NCBI GenBank assembly: GCA_038131695.1 | Contig: JAYPQA010000022.1 | Coordinates: 9,903-73,902, forward strand | Source of the DNA: JADHLK01 sp038131695 | GTDB lineage: Bacteria > Pseudomonadota > Alphaproteobacteria > Puniceispirillales > Puniceispirillaceae | Reading direction: 5' to 3' | DNA length: 64,000 bases | Shown: piece after piece, positions 27,646 through 37,183 of the stretch | Numbering within the stretch: position 1 is the stretch's first letter | Layout: every line of letters starts with the position of its first letter | The notes under the pieces: generated by a model | What the model was told of the DNA's origin: nothing | Database searches by the model: none | What the model saw: only the letters and a program-made list of their open reading frames with translations | Translations under genes and position numbers: made by a program

Positions 27646-28665
27646 ATGCGTGTCTATTATGATCAAGATGCCGATCTCGGTCTGATCAAATCCAAGAAGG
27701 TGGTGATTGTCGGCTATGGCTCACAAGGCCATGCCCATGCTGCCAATCTGAAGGAAAGCGGTGTCAAGGAAGTGGCCGTTGCGCTGCGTGAGGGGTCTGC
27801 CTCTGCGCCGAAAGCCGAAGCGGCTGGCTTCAAGGTGATGACTGTGGCCAAGGCGGCGGCCTGGGGCGATGTGATTATGATGCTGACCCCGGATGAGCTG
27901 CAGGCAGATATTTATGCCGATGAGATTGCCCCGAATATCCGGCCCGGTGCGGCGCTGGCCTTCGCCCACGGGCTGAATGTGCATTTCAATTTGATTGAGC
28001 CGCGCTCAGATGTGGATGTGTTCATGGTGGCCCCCAAAGGCCCGGGCCATACGGTGCGCGGGGAATATGTGAAAGGCGGCGGGGTGCCCTGTCTGCTGGC
28101 GGTGCATCAGGATGCGTCCGGCAACGCCCATGATATTGGAATGTCCTATGCCTGCGGTGTCGGGGGCGGGCGCTCCGGCATTATTGAGACCAGTTTTCAA
28201 GAAGAATGTGAAACCGACCTGTTCGGTGAGCAGGCGGTTCTGTGCGGCGGTCTGGTTGAGCTGATCAAGGCTGGCTATGAAACGCTGACCGAGGCGGGCT
28301 ACGCGCCGGAAATGGCCTATTTTGAATGTCTGCATGAGGTCAAGCTGATCGTGGATTTGATATATGAGGGCGGCATTGCCAACATGAATTATTCGATCTC
28401 CAACACAGCTGAATATGGCGAATATGTAACCGGCCCGCGCATCATCACGCCGGAAACCAAGGCCGAGATGAAACGGGTTCTTGAAGATATCCAGTCCGGC
28501 CGCTTCACCCGTGACTGGATGCTGGAAAACAAGGTTAACCAGGCCAGCTTCAAGGCAACCCGCCGCCGCAACGCGGCTCATCCGATTGAGCAGGTCGGCA
28601 CCGATTTGCGGGCGATGATGCCCTGGATCGGGTCAAACCGTTTGGTGGACAAGGATAAGAACTAG
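27646..28665 (+). CDS. ilvC: Ketol-acid reductoisomerase (NADP+)
   Basis: A 339-aa class I enzyme for the second common step of branched-chain amino acid synthesis. The Rossmann motif VVIVGYGSQGHAHAANLKESG is at about 18-38. The knotted C-terminal domain holds the Mg-binding LFGEQAVLCGG and ETLTEAGYAPEMAYFECLHE blocks. The frame is intact and length is exactly usual. ACGGAG is just before the ATG. A 150-base gap separates it from ilvH and contains a TTGACA at 27549-27554, but no convincing -10 at proper spacing. A terminator follows. Confidence 0.97.
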   Translation: MRVYYDQDADLGLIKSKKVVIVGYGSQGHAHAANLKESGVKEVAVALREGSASAPKAEAAGFKVMTVAKAAAWGDVIMMLTPDELQADIYADEIAPNIRPGAALAFAHGLNVHFNLIEPRSDVDVFMVAPKGPGHTVRGEYVKGGGVPCLLAVHQDASGNAHDIGMSYACGVGGGRSGIIETSFQEECETDLFGEQAVLCGGLVELIKAGYETLTEAGYAPEMAYFECLHEVKLIVDLIYEGGIANMNYSISNTAEYGEYVTGPRIITPETKAEMKRVLEDIQSGRFTRDWMLENKVNQASFKATRRRNAAHPIEQVGTDLRAMMPWIGSNRLVDKDKN

Positions 28666-28701
28666 GCAAAATTGCTTGCCAAATCGAACTGCGAAGCAGG
28701 A

Positions 28702-28735
28702 GAAATGGCCGTTCTGGACGGTCATTTCTTCATTG
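28702..28735 (+). terminator. ilvC: Terminator hairpin after ilvC
   Basis: GAAATGGCCGT (28702-28712), loop TCTGG, ACGGTCATTTC, forming eleven pairs with one G-U, followed by a weak T-rich tract TTCATT. It begins 37 bases after the ilvC stop. The T-run is poor, so termination may be partial. Confidence 0.6.
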
Positions 28736-28767
28736 CATTACAGCGCGTAACCGGGCAACATTAGATT

Positions 28768-28786
28768 TGTGCATGATATTTGCACA
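28768..28786. promoter_or_regulatory. Dyad in the mreB upstream region
   Basis: TGTGCA, seven bases TGATATT, TGCACA: a perfect six-base inverted repeat about 55 bases before the mreB ATG. It could be a regulator site at the mre operon promoter. No binding factor is known to me for this exact spacing, and chance occurrence is possible. Confidence 0.25.
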
Positions 28787-28840
28787 TAGCTGGTCCCGCA
28801 CCGGGTTACAGTCATTTCTGCAAAGCAAGGAAATCAACAG

Positions 28841-29878
28841 ATGTTAGGGTCACTTTTCGGATTTATGGCAGCAGATATAGGTATCGATCTGGGCACTGCC
28901 AATACGCTGGTTTATGTCAAGGGCAAGGGGATTGTTCTGGATGAACCCTCAGTGGTGGCCATGGCGCAGGTGCGCGGCAAGACCCAAGTTCTGGCGGTTG
29001 GTGAGGAAGCCAAGGTGATGCTGGGCAAGACGCCTGGCAATATTCAGGCTATCCGGCCCATGGCGGACGGGGTGATTGCCGATTTTGAAATTGCTGAGGA
29101 AATGATCAAGCATTTTATCCGCAAGGTGAATGGCCGCTTCTCGCTGGCCCGCCCGCAGATGATTATCTGTGTGCCGTCCGGCTCCACGGCGGTTGAACGG
29201 CGCGCCATCCAGGAATCAGCCGAAGCGGCGGGCGCGCGCCGGGTCTTTTTGATTGAGGAGCCAATGGCCGCAGCGATTGGCGCGGCCCTGCCGGTGACCG
29301 AGGCGTCTGGTTCAATGGTGGTTGATATTGGCGGCGGCACGACGGAGGTGGCAATTCTGTCGCTGGGCAATATTGTCTTTGCCCATTCAGTGCGGGTTGG
29401 TGGCGACAAGATTGATGAATCCATCATTGGCTATATGCGCCGCACGCATAATCTGCTGATCGGGGAATCCACGGCTGAACGGATTAAAAAATCGATTGGC
29501 ATTGCGCGGCGTCCGGAAAAATCCACCGGCGTGAAAATAGAGGTGCGCGGGCGCGATCTGGTGAATGGTGTGCCCAAGGAAATCAATATTTCCGAGGCGC
29601 AGGTGGCAGATGCCATCTCTGATCCGGTCAAGCAGATCGTGGAAGGGGTGAAGATGGCCCTGGAACAGGCCCCGCCTGAACTGGCTGCTGATATTGTGGA
29701 AAAGGGCATTGTGCTGACTGGCGGCGGGGCCATGTTGCGCGAGATGGATACTGTGCTGCGTGAGGCAACCGGCCTGCCCATCTCCATTGCCGAGAACCCG
29801 CTTTCCTGTGTGGCGATAGGCACCGGGCGCTGTCTGGAAGAGCTGAAAACCCTGCGCCATGTCCTGATCGGGGCTTGA
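28841..29878 (+). CDS. mreB: Rod shape-determining protein MreB
   Basis: A 345-aa bacterial actin that guides side-wall peptidoglycan synthesis. The phosphate-1 motif ADIGIDLGTANTLVYVKGKG is at about 10-30. IEEPMAAAIGA and VVDIGGGTTEVAILSLG form the phosphate-2 region, and LTGGGAMLREMD the adenosine site. The frame is intact. CAAGGAAATC before the ATG could serve as ribosome site. It heads the operon mreB-mreC-mreD-mrdA-rodA, whose products act as the elongasome. Confidence 0.97.
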   Translation: MLGSLFGFMAADIGIDLGTANTLVYVKGKGIVLDEPSVVAMAQVRGKTQVLAVGEEAKVMLGKTPGNIQAIRPMADGVIADFEIAEEMIKHFIRKVNGRFSLARPQMIICVPSGSTAVERRAIQESAEAAGARRVFLIEEPMAAAIGAALPVTEASGSMVVDIGGGTTEVAILSLGNIVFAHSVRVGGDKIDESIIGYMRRTHNLLIGESTAERIKKSIGIARRPEKSTGVKIEVRGRDLVNGVPKEINISEAQVADAISDPVKQIVEGVKMALEQAPPELAADIVEKGIVLTGGGAMLREMDTVLREATGLPISIAENPLSCVAIGTGRCLEELKTLRHVLIGA

Positions 29879-29885
29879 TCCGGCG

Positions 29886-30806
29886 ATGCCTTTGCAGGCT
29901 CCTGCAAAGCGCCGCCAGCGATCTGCCAGATGGCCGAAAATTCTGCTGATATTATCTGGCTTCCTGCTGATTCTGGTGGGCAAGGCTGATCTGGCGGCGG
30001 TGCGCACGGCCCAGGCAGGAATTATCGCCTTTGTCATGCCGGTTTATGATACGGTCGCGATGCCGGTGCGGGCGCTGGAAAATCTGCTGGTCGGGCTGCG
30101 CGGCGTGGCGGCTCTGCGTGAAGAAGCGGTGCTGTTGCGGCTGGAAAATGAGAGGCTGAAGCGCTGGCAGCGCCGTTCTGAGATTCTGGAGAGTGAAAAC
30201 CGCCAGCTGCGGGCGGTTCTGGGGGTGGCTCTGCCGCCGGAAAAACAGGCGGTCACCGCACGGGTTATCGCAGCCCCGGGAGGCAGCTTTTTCCATTCCT
30301 TGCTGGTTGATCACGGGGCCGGCTATCCGGTCAGGCGCGGCGATCCGGTTGTGACAGCTGATGGTCTGGTCGGTATGGTGATAGCCCCCGGCACGCGCTA
30401 TTCACGGGTGCTTTTGATAACAGATGTCAATGCCCGCATCCCGATATTGCTTAGCCGGGAAAACTGGCCGGGCCTGTCTGTTGGCCGTAATGGCCAGCTG
30501 TTGAAGCTGGATTTCCTGCCGCTGAATGCCACCATTGAAACAGGCGAGCTGGTGCAGACCTCCGGGCATGGCGGCTTGCTGCCAGCTGGCTTGCCGGTTG
30601 GCCGGGTGGTGCGGGTTGAGGAGGAGTCCGTTCTGGTGGAACCGGCGGTTGATCTGGTGCGGCTGTCCTATGTGTCCATATTGCTGGGCAATCCGGATGA
30701 GGTGCGAACCAATATAGCAGAGATGGATGATTTCTTCATGCCGCTGCCCGAAGCCGGGGAAACACGGCTGCTCGAAGGGTTCAGCCCGCGCGATGTGCTG
30801 CAATGA
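29886..30806 (+). CDS. mreC: Rod shape-determining protein MreC
   Basis: A 306-aa bitopic protein: a Lys/Arg-rich cytoplasmic start, one TM at about 17-37, then a periplasmic coiled coil (about 75-112, EEAVLLRLENERLKRWQRR) and a beta-rich domain with VITADGLVG-like VVTADGLVGMVI and DVNARIPILL. It scaffolds PBP2 and MreD. Seven bases separate it from mreB; its stop overlaps the mreD start by four bases. Confidence 0.95.
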   Translation: MPLQAPAKRRQRSARWPKILLILSGFLLILVGKADLAAVRTAQAGIIAFVMPVYDTVAMPVRALENLLVGLRGVAALREEAVLLRLENERLKRWQRRSEILESENRQLRAVLGVALPPEKQAVTARVIAAPGGSFFHSLLVDHGAGYPVRRGDPVVTADGLVGMVIAPGTRYSRVLLITDVNARIPILLSRENWPGLSVGRNGQLLKLDFLPLNATIETGELVQTSGHGGLLPAGLPVGRVVRVEEESVLVEPAVDLVRLSYVSILLGNPDEVRTNIAEMDDFFMPLPEAGETRLLEGFSPRDVLQ

Positions 30807-31351
30807 GGCTCGCCGGCACAAATAAGGGGCGGCGTATTCTGCCTGATTTTTCCAGCCAGTTTCTGGTGCTTGTGGCGGGTCTGCTGATTGTGCTGATAGA
30901 GGCGGCGCTGGCTGAATGGGGCTTTTTCTATGCCGCCGCCCCAATGCTGTCCTTATGTTTTATCGCCTGGTTTGTGTTGACGAATCCGGGCCATCTGCCG
31001 GTCTTTTCGATCCTGGTGCTGGCCCTGTTCGCTGAATTTCTGGGGCTGGATGAGCTGGGGGTGCGGGTGGTCTGCTGGCTGATCGCCTGGCAGGCTTTTG
31101 GCTGGCGGCGCAATGGCGAGCAGGAGCCTGATTTTCTCAGCCTCTGGTCGTTTTTTGCCGGCTTGACCTTGCTGTTGTCGGTTTTCCGGCTGCTGATCTA
31201 TTTTATTGACCGGCTCAACTTGCCTGATTTATCGACCCTTGCGGTGCAAACAGGCTTTACAATCTTCTTATTCCCGGTGATCTTTGTATTGCTTTACTGG
31301 ACCGGCTTTGTTTGGGAAAAATGGATGGCGGTTTTTACCGTCAAACGCTAG
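30803..31351 (+). CDS. mreD: Rod shape-determining protein MreD
   Basis: A 182-aa polytopic inner membrane protein with about five or six helices. Sequence conservation in this family is weak; the call rests on hydrophobic profile, length, and its position between mreC (ATGA overlap) and mrdA (18 bases downstream). Confidence 0.9.
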   Translation: MRLAGTNKGRRILPDFSSQFLVLVAGLLIVLIEAALAEWGFFYAAAPMLSLCFIAWFVLTNPGHLPVFSILVLALFAEFLGLDELGVRVVCWLIAWQAFGWRRNGEQEPDFLSLWSFFAGLTLLLSVFRLLIYFIDRLNLPDLSTLAVQTGFTIFLFPVIFVLLYWTGFVWEKWMAVFTVKR

Positions 31352-31369
31352 CGCAGGGCCCTGAATGAA

Positions 31370-33322
31370 ATGGCCAAGAGACGCAAGGAAATACGCGATG
31401 TGGAAACCCGCCTCACCCGGCGGATGTTCCTGCTGGGCGGGGGTCAGCTGGTTTTGGGGACGGTGCTGGCCGGGCGGCTTTACCAGCTGCAGATAGCACA
31501 GGGCGATACCTATCAAAAACTCTCAGACCGCAACCAGTTTGACACAAGATTGGTGCCTGCCCCGCGCGGACGCGTGCTGGATCGCAAGCAAAGGCTGCTG
31601 GTTGGCAATTCAGAGGTGTTTGAGCTGAATATTATCCCGGCCCGTATCGGAGATTTGCGCCAGCTGCTGGGCCAGGTTGCACGCCTTGTTACCCTGAGCG
31701 ACGAGGATATAACCCGGGTGCTAGAGGAGGTCGCCGCAAAGCCGGAATTTGTGGAAATCACCATTCGGTCTGACTTGACGCAGCGTGAATTGTCGCGTCT
31801 GGCGGTGCGCAGCCCGGCCCTGCCCGGGGTGGTTTTTCAAAAAGGCTTCCGTCGCCTCTATCCGCAGGGCAGCCTGTTCTCCCATATCGCCGGTTATGTA
31901 TCGCCGGTCACTGCTGCTGAGGTGGATGAAGACCGGCTGTTGCGCCGCCTGCCGGGGTTGCAGACCGGCAAGGTGGGGCTGGAAAAGGCACAGGAACAGG
32001 CCCTGCGCGGTGAGATTGGGGTGCAGCGCCTGGAGGTGAACGCGCTTGGCAAGCCGGTGCGCCTGCTGAATGACCGGCTGGCCAGATCGGGCAAGGATAT
32101 TCAGCTGACCATTGATCTGGATTTGCAGAGCTATGCGGCAAAGCGCTTGCAACAGGGCAATTCAGAGGCGGTTCCGGTATCTGATCCGGCTGTCCAGCGG
32201 GCTTTAAGCCGGGATGCCCAGCTGCGCAGCCATTTTGCCTCTGGCGACCAGCTGGTCTTGCGGAACAGCAAGGGTGTGCTCACGCCGCCCGAATCCGGCG
32301 CGGCGATGGTGATGGATGTGGAGACCGGGGCGGTGCGGGCGATGGTCTCGCTGCCCGGTTTTGACCCGAACCAATTTGCCGGCCGCTTGCGTGAACGGGA
32401 CTGGCAGAGGTTAAACCAGCATCCGCGCACCCCGTTGCTGAAGCGGACGATAGCGGGCCTCTATTCGCCGGGATCCACTTTCAAGATGGCGGTTCTGGCC
32501 GCCGCGCTGGAAGCCGGGGTGGTTACCAGCAAAACGCAATATTTCTGCAACGGGCATTTTGAATTTGGCGATCGCAAATTCTATTGCTGGCGTGAGGGCG
32601 GGCATGGCGCGGTGAATGGCCGCCAGGCGATTGCCCAATCCTGTGATGTCTATTTCTATCAGGTGGCCCTGAAAACCGGTATTAACCGGATACACGCGCT
32701 GGCCAGCCGCCTGGGTCTGGGCGATATCAGCGGGCTGGGCCTGCCGGGGGAGAAGATTGGAATTCTGCCGACAAGGGAATGGAAAATGGCCCGCCGCGGC
32801 ACGGTCTGGACTCCCGGCGAGACGGTGATCGCCGGTATTGGCCAGGGCTTTGTGCTGGCGACACCGGCGCAGCTGGCGGTGATGGCGGCGCGTATCGCAA
32901 ATGGCAAGAAACAGGTGACCGCCCGCCTGCTGGAATCTGATCTGGATGCTGGCGAGGCGTTTGCCCCGCTGGGTATCAATGCCGGTATCCTGAACGAGAT
33001 CCGGCGCAGTATGCGGCTGGTGATGGCCGGGGCGCTGGGCACTGCGCGCAATTATGATCTGACAGAGTCCCAAATGGCCGGCAAGACCGGCACGGTGCAG
33101 GTGAAACGCATTTCCAAGGCCCAGCGCGAAGAAGGTATCATCGATAATCTAGACAGGCCCTGGAAAGAGCGCGATCATGCGCTGTTTGTTGGCTATGCCC
33201 CCTATAAAAAGCCGCGCTATGCGGTCAGTGTGGTGGTGGAACATGGTGGCAGCGGCTCGTCCATGGCCGCCCCGATTGCCCGCGATCTGCTGGATTTTGC
33301 GCTGCGTGGGGACCGGGCATGA
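31370..33322 (+). CDS. mrdA: Penicillin-binding protein 2 (transpeptidase of the elongasome)
   Basis: A 650-aa class B PBP that cross-links peptidoglycan during elongation. N-terminal TM at about 20-40, then the dimerisation domain with APRGRVLDRKQRLLVGN. The active-site serine is Ser369 in SPGSTFKM (SxxK). SCD within AIAQSCDVYFYQ fits the SxN-like motif as in PBP2, and KTGT lies in MAGKTGTVQVK. It is intact. Its stop overlaps the rodA start (ATGA), so the transpeptidase is coupled to its partner glycosyltransferase. Confidence 0.96.
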   Translation: MAKRRKEIRDVETRLTRRMFLLGGGQLVLGTVLAGRLYQLQIAQGDTYQKLSDRNQFDTRLVPAPRGRVLDRKQRLLVGNSEVFELNIIPARIGDLRQLLGQVARLVTLSDEDITRVLEEVAAKPEFVEITIRSDLTQRELSRLAVRSPALPGVVFQKGFRRLYPQGSLFSHIAGYVSPVTAAEVDEDRLLRRLPGLQTGKVGLEKAQEQALRGEIGVQRLEVNALGKPVRLLNDRLARSGKDIQLTIDLDLQSYAAKRLQQGNSEAVPVSDPAVQRALSRDAQLRSHFASGDQLVLRNSKGVLTPPESGAAMVMDVETGAVRAMVSLPGFDPNQFAGRLRERDWQRLNQHPRTPLLKRTIAGLYSPGSTFKMAVLAAALEAGVVTSKTQYFCNGHFEFGDRKFYCWREGGHGAVNGRQAIAQSCDVYFYQVALKTGINRIHALASRLGLGDISGLGLPGEKIGILPTREWKMARRGTVWTPGETVIAGIGQGFVLATPAQLAVMAARIANGKKQVTARLLESDLDAGEAFAPLGINAGILNEIRRSMRLVMAGALGTARNYDLTESQMAGKTGTVQVKRISKAQREEGIIDNLDRPWKERDHALFVGYAPYKKPRYAVSVVVEHGGSGSSMAAPIARDLLDFALRGDRA

Positions 33323-34419
33323 GCTGGTGGTCAAAATTACTCTCCTTGCCCTGGCTGATGATGATCTGTGCCGCCCTGCTGGTATTGATAGGCGCGCTGG
33401 CACTCTATTCCGCCTCTGAAGGGGCTTGGTCGCCCTGGGCTGAGCAGCATTTGATACGGGCCGGGATAGGCGCGGTGCTGATGCTGGTGATGGGGTTTTT
33501 GCCGCTGCGCTGGATCAGCCGGATGGCCCCGCTGGCTTTGCTGGCCGGTATTCTGGTTTTGCTGGCCCTGCCTTTTATTGGCACAGGCAGCGGGGCGACC
33601 CGCTGGATCAGTCTGGGCCCGCTGAACTTGCAGCCTTCTGAACCGATCAAGGTTGCGCTGGTGCTGGTCTTGGCAAAATATTTTGCCAGCCGCACCTGGG
33701 ATCAGTTTGACAGTTTCATGACCTATCTGCCTGCCTTGGTGCTGGTTGCGGTGCCGGTCGCGCTGGTCTTGATGCAACCGGATTTGGGCACCGCCCTGAT
33801 GATGGGGATTGGCGGGCTGAGTATGCTGTTTCTGGCTGGCTTGCCGCGCCGCTGGATCGTGCTGGGGCTCATCGCCGGTCTGGCCAGCCTGCCACTGGCC
33901 TGGTCGCAGCTCTATGATTACCAAAAGGCGCGGGTTTTGACTTTCCTCAATCCGGGCCAGGATGCGCTGGGGGCTGGCTATCAGATCACCCAGTCCAAGA
34001 TTGCGCTGGGTTCCGGCGGCCTGTTCGGCAAGGGGTTTTTGATGGGATCACAGAGCCAGCTGGATTATCTGCCTGAAAAGCAGACAGATTTTGTCTTTAC
34101 CATGATAGGTGAGGAGTTCGGCCTGATCGGCAATCTGGCTGTTTTGCTGATCTATTTTGTGATGATGGGCAGTGTGCTGTTTGTCGGTATCCGCTGTGAG
34201 AACAGGTTTGGCCGGTTGCTTTGCGGCGGTTTGTCGATGATGCTTTTCTTGTATGTATTTGTGAATGTGGCAATGGTGACCGGCCTGATGCCGGTTGTGG
34301 GGGCGCCCCTGCCATTGATTTCCTATGGCGGAACCGCCATGCTGACCGTGTTTCTGGCCCTTGGTCTGACAATGAATGTGTCGCTAAATCTGGACAAAGA
34401 CGATACACAGATTATATAG
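33319..34419 (+). CDS. rodA: SEDS peptidoglycan glycosyltransferase RodA
   Basis: A 366-aa protein with about ten TM helices that polymerises lipid II with PBP2. Recognisable blocks are IGTGSGATRWISLGPLNLQPSEPIKVAL in sections, LMQPDLGTALMMGIGGL (with the essential Asp of QPDLGT), KARVLTFLNPGQDALGAGYQITQSKIALGSGG in pieces, and the end PVVGAPLPLISYGGTAMLT. Overlaps mrdA by four bases. Confidence 0.96.
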   Translation: MSWWSKLLSLPWLMMICAALLVLIGALALYSASEGAWSPWAEQHLIRAGIGAVLMLVMGFLPLRWISRMAPLALLAGILVLLALPFIGTGSGATRWISLGPLNLQPSEPIKVALVLVLAKYFASRTWDQFDSFMTYLPALVLVAVPVALVLMQPDLGTALMMGIGGLSMLFLAGLPRRWIVLGLIAGLASLPLAWSQLYDYQKARVLTFLNPGQDALGAGYQITQSKIALGSGGLFGKGFLMGSQSQLDYLPEKQTDFVFTMIGEEFGLIGNLAVLLIYFVMMGSVLFVGIRCENRFGRLLCGGLSMMLFLYVFVNVAMVTGLMPVVGAPLPLISYGGTAMLTVFLALGLTMNVSLNLDKDDTQII

Positions 34420-34457
34420 GCTGGAAACAGGGTTCTTTTTATTGGGGTATAGCTGAG

Positions 34458-35711
34458 ATGTTACAGTCATTTTTTCCAAGGCCAAAACTGTTCTTCCTGA
34501 GCGCGATCATCTGGTCTGCGGTTGTCGTGGCTATCTGGTATTGGATCGGCAGTGATATTGGCCTCGCGCTGGGTTTTGATCTGGACCCGGAACGCGCCCC
34601 GGTTATCGGGCCGGGCTTTTTTATTACCCCGGAATTTCTCTGGTTTTACAGCTATTATGTCATTATTTGCGCGCTTTTTGCCGGGTTTTGGTTCTGGTTC
34701 TCACCGCATCCCTGGCAGATTTGGTCTATTCTTGGCTCGCAGCTGATTTTGTTTTCTACCTATTTTTCCGTTCAGGTTTCGGTGGGGCTGAATTATTGGC
34801 GGCGGCCTTTCGGCGATGCGCTGCAAAATGCCCTGAATCCGGAAATTGAGGTCACCGCCACAGAGCTTTACAGCCTTATCTGGACCTTTACCCAGATTGC
34901 CCTTGTCTGGATGGTGATCTATGTGATCACCCGCTTTTTTGTCAGCCATTATATCTTCCGCTGGCGCACCGCGATGAATGATTACTATATGGGGCAATGG
35001 AAGCGGGTGCGCTATATTGAGGGGGCCTCGCAGCGGGTTCAGGAAGATACCATGCGCTTTGCCGGCATTATGGAAGGGCTGGGCGTGTCGATTGTGGATG
35101 CGGTGATGACGCTGTTTGCCTTTCTGCCGATTTTGCTGTCGCTTTCCTCTTATGTGGAAACCTTGCCGATAGTCGGGGCGATACCCTATCCGTTGCTGAC
35201 CGCCTCTATTTTCTGGTCACTGTTCGGCACCGGTGTGCTGGCCTCGGTCGGGATCAAGCTGCCGGGCCTGGAATTCCGTAACCAGCGGGTTGAGGCGGCC
35301 TACCGCAAGGAGCTGGTCTATGGCGAGGATGATGCAGATCGGGCCAGCCCGCCGACAGTGGCGGAATTGTTCGGCAATGTGCGGCGCAATTATTTCCGCC
35401 TCTATTTCCATTATATGTATTTCAATGTGTTCCGCGGGCTGTATATCCAGGCAGACAACATCTTTGCCTATTTCATCCTGATCCCGGCGATTGCGGCGGC
35501 GGCCTTTACCTATGGGGTGATGCAGCAGATTTTGACCGCCTTCTCACAGGTCTCGAATTCCTTTCAATATCTGGTGAATAGCTGGACAACGATCATTGAG
35601 CTCTTGTCCATTTTCAAGCGTCTGCAAGCCTTTGAACGGGCCTTGCGGGATGCGCCGCTGCCGGAAATTGATCAAGAATATCTGGAAAAGGGCCAGGCGC
35701 TGGACAGCTAA
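34458..35711 (+). CDS. SbmA/BacA family peptide transporter
   Basis: A 417-aa inner membrane protein of the SbmA/BacA family, which imports peptides in a proton-driven way and lacks its own ATPase domain. Seven or eight helices are visible. Family features include SVGLNYWRRPFGDALQNAL, RWRTAMNDYYMGQWKRVRYIEGASQRVQEDTMRFAGI in pieces, and the C-terminal block FNVFRGLYIQADNIFAYFILIPAIAAAAFTYGVMQQILTAFSQV in pieces. The ATG at 34458 follows GCTGAG and gives the normal family length; the same frame is open upstream inside rodA but that is not homologous. It lies 38 bases after rodA, possibly in the same transcript. The stop overlaps hldE by four bases. Confidence 0.9.
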   Translation: MLQSFFPRPKLFFLSAIIWSAVVVAIWYWIGSDIGLALGFDLDPERAPVIGPGFFITPEFLWFYSYYVIICALFAGFWFWFSPHPWQIWSILGSQLILFSTYFSVQVSVGLNYWRRPFGDALQNALNPEIEVTATELYSLIWTFTQIALVWMVIYVITRFFVSHYIFRWRTAMNDYYMGQWKRVRYIEGASQRVQEDTMRFAGIMEGLGVSIVDAVMTLFAFLPILLSLSSYVETLPIVGAIPYPLLTASIFWSLFGTGVLASVGIKLPGLEFRNQRVEAAYRKELVYGEDDADRASPPTVAELFGNVRRNYFRLYFHYMYFNVFRGLYIQADNIFAYFILIPAIAAAAFTYGVMQQILTAFSQVSNSFQYLVNSWTTIIELLSIFKRLQAFERALRDAPLPEIDQEYLEKGQALDS

Positions 35712-37183
35712 TCCTGTCCAGCTTCCCCGCTTCCCCTAGCCAGCTGTGCGCTGGTTGAAAATCCGTCCAGCAGGGGCAGGGCATGAACCTGCCCGCCGCT
35801 GGCGGTAACGCTGTCATGGCCGACAATCTCTGCTGCCCGGTAATCCCCGCCCTTGATCAGATGCTGCGGTGCAATCTCTGCAATCAGCCGGGCGGGCGTA
35901 TCCTCCCCAAACAGCACAACCGCATCGACAAAGGGCAGGGCGGCCAGCGCATTGCCCCGCTGGCGGGCATTTTGCAGCGGCCTTTGCGGCCCTTTCAGGC
36001 GGCTGACAGAGGCATCTGAATTCAGCCCCACAATCAGCCTGTCACAAAGGCTGGCGGCCCGCCGCAGCAAGGAAATATGCCCCGGATGCAACAGGTCAAA
36101 ACAGCCATTGGTAAAGCCTATTTTCTGGCCCTTTTCGCGCCAGCTGGCCAGCACGGGCCGCAGTGCCTCCAGCCCCAGATCAGCACTGTCAGCCCCGAAA
36201 TCAGCCAGCAATTCCCCCGGGCAGACAGCAGAAGTCCCGGCCTTTCCCACCACCAGACCGGCTGCCAGATTGGCCAGCTGCACCGCCTCCAGGCCATCCA
36301 GCCCGCCTGCCAGCCCGGCCGCCAGCCCGGCGATCACCGTATCACCGGCCCCGGACACATCATACACTTCTTTTGCATGGGCAGGCAGCTGCTGCCAGCC
36401 TTGCGGGGTAACCCAGGCCATGCCGCGCTCGCTTAAGGTGACCAGCATGGCCTGCAGGCCCAGCTGCTGCACAAAACCGGCCGCTGCCTCAGCAATTTCT
36501 GCCTCACTCACCAGCGTTTGGCCAGAGGCCGCCTGCAATTCAGCCAGATTGGGCGTCATCATCCACGCCCCCTTATAATCATCAAAATTGGCTGATTTTG
36601 GATCAACCAGCAGCCTTTTGCCCTGTTCTGTCGCCAGCCGGGCCAGCCGGGCGATCACCTCCGGCGGCAGGCAGCCCTTGGCATAGTCTGACAGGATGAC
36701 CAGCTCCGCCTCGGCTATTTTCTGCTCTGCCAGCTGACAGAGCTGATCTTGTTCTGCCTGGCTGATCGGGTCGGTTTGCTCATGGTCAACGCGCAGGAGC
36801 TGGCGGTTATCCGTCCGGTAGCGGATTTTGCAGCTGGTCTGCCGCCGGGCTGATGTCACCGCGCTCAATGTAATTGCTGGCAGGCTGTCCAGCCCGGCTG
36901 ACAGGGCTGCGGCCTCACCATCCTCTCCCAGCACGCCCAGCAGGTCTGTTGCAACCCCCAGCCAGGCCAGATTGCGGGCGACATTGGCGGCTCCGCCCGG
37001 CATCTGGCGGGTGCGCGTTTGGCTGAGCACCGGGATAGGGGCTTCGGGGGACATACGCAAAACCCGGCCATCGACAAATTTATCCAGCATCAGGTCGCCG
37101 ATCACCAGCACCCGCCGCCCCTGTATGCGGCACAGCTTTTCGGCCAGCGCCTCGCGGCTGTCTTGCGGGGGCAGGGCAGTCAT
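35708..37183 (-). CDS. hldE: Bifunctional D-beta-heptose kinase/adenylyltransferase
   Basis: A 491-aa enzyme of ADP-heptose synthesis for the LPS inner core. The N-terminal ribokinase domain starts RRVLVIGDLMLDKFVDGRV and contains MPGGAANVARNLAWLG and the anion-hole motif VSGAGDTVIAGLA near residue 272. The C-terminal nucleotidyltransferase domain begins GFTNGCFDLLHPGHISLLRRA, with the HxGH motif. It is the full two-domain form. The ATG at 37183 overlaps the glmU stop by four bases, so the two sugar-nucleotide genes form an operon. Other heptose genes (gmhA, gmhB, hldD) are not in the window. Confidence 0.95.
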   Translation of the reverse strand: MTALPPQDSREALAEKLCRIQGRRVLVIGDLMLDKFVDGRVLRMSPEAPIPVLSQTRTRQMPGGAANVARNLAWLGVATDLLGVLGEDGEAAALSAGLDSLPAITLSAVTSARRQTSCKIRYRTDNRQLLRVDHEQTDPISQAEQDQLCQLAEQKIAEAELVILSDYAKGCLPPEVIARLARLATEQGKRLLVDPKSANFDDYKGAWMMTPNLAELQAASGQTLVSEAEIAEAAAGFVQQLGLQAMLVTLSERGMAWVTPQGWQQLPAHAKEVYDVSGAGDTVIAGLAAGLAGGLDGLEAVQLANLAAGLVVGKAGTSAVCPGELLADFGADSADLGLEALRPVLASWREKGQKIGFTNGCFDLLHPGHISLLRRAASLCDRLIVGLNSDASVSRLKGPQRPLQNARQRGNALAALPFVDAVVLFGEDTPARLIAEIAPQHLIKGGDYRAAEIVGHDSVTASGGQVHALPLLDGFSTSAQLARGSGEAGQD

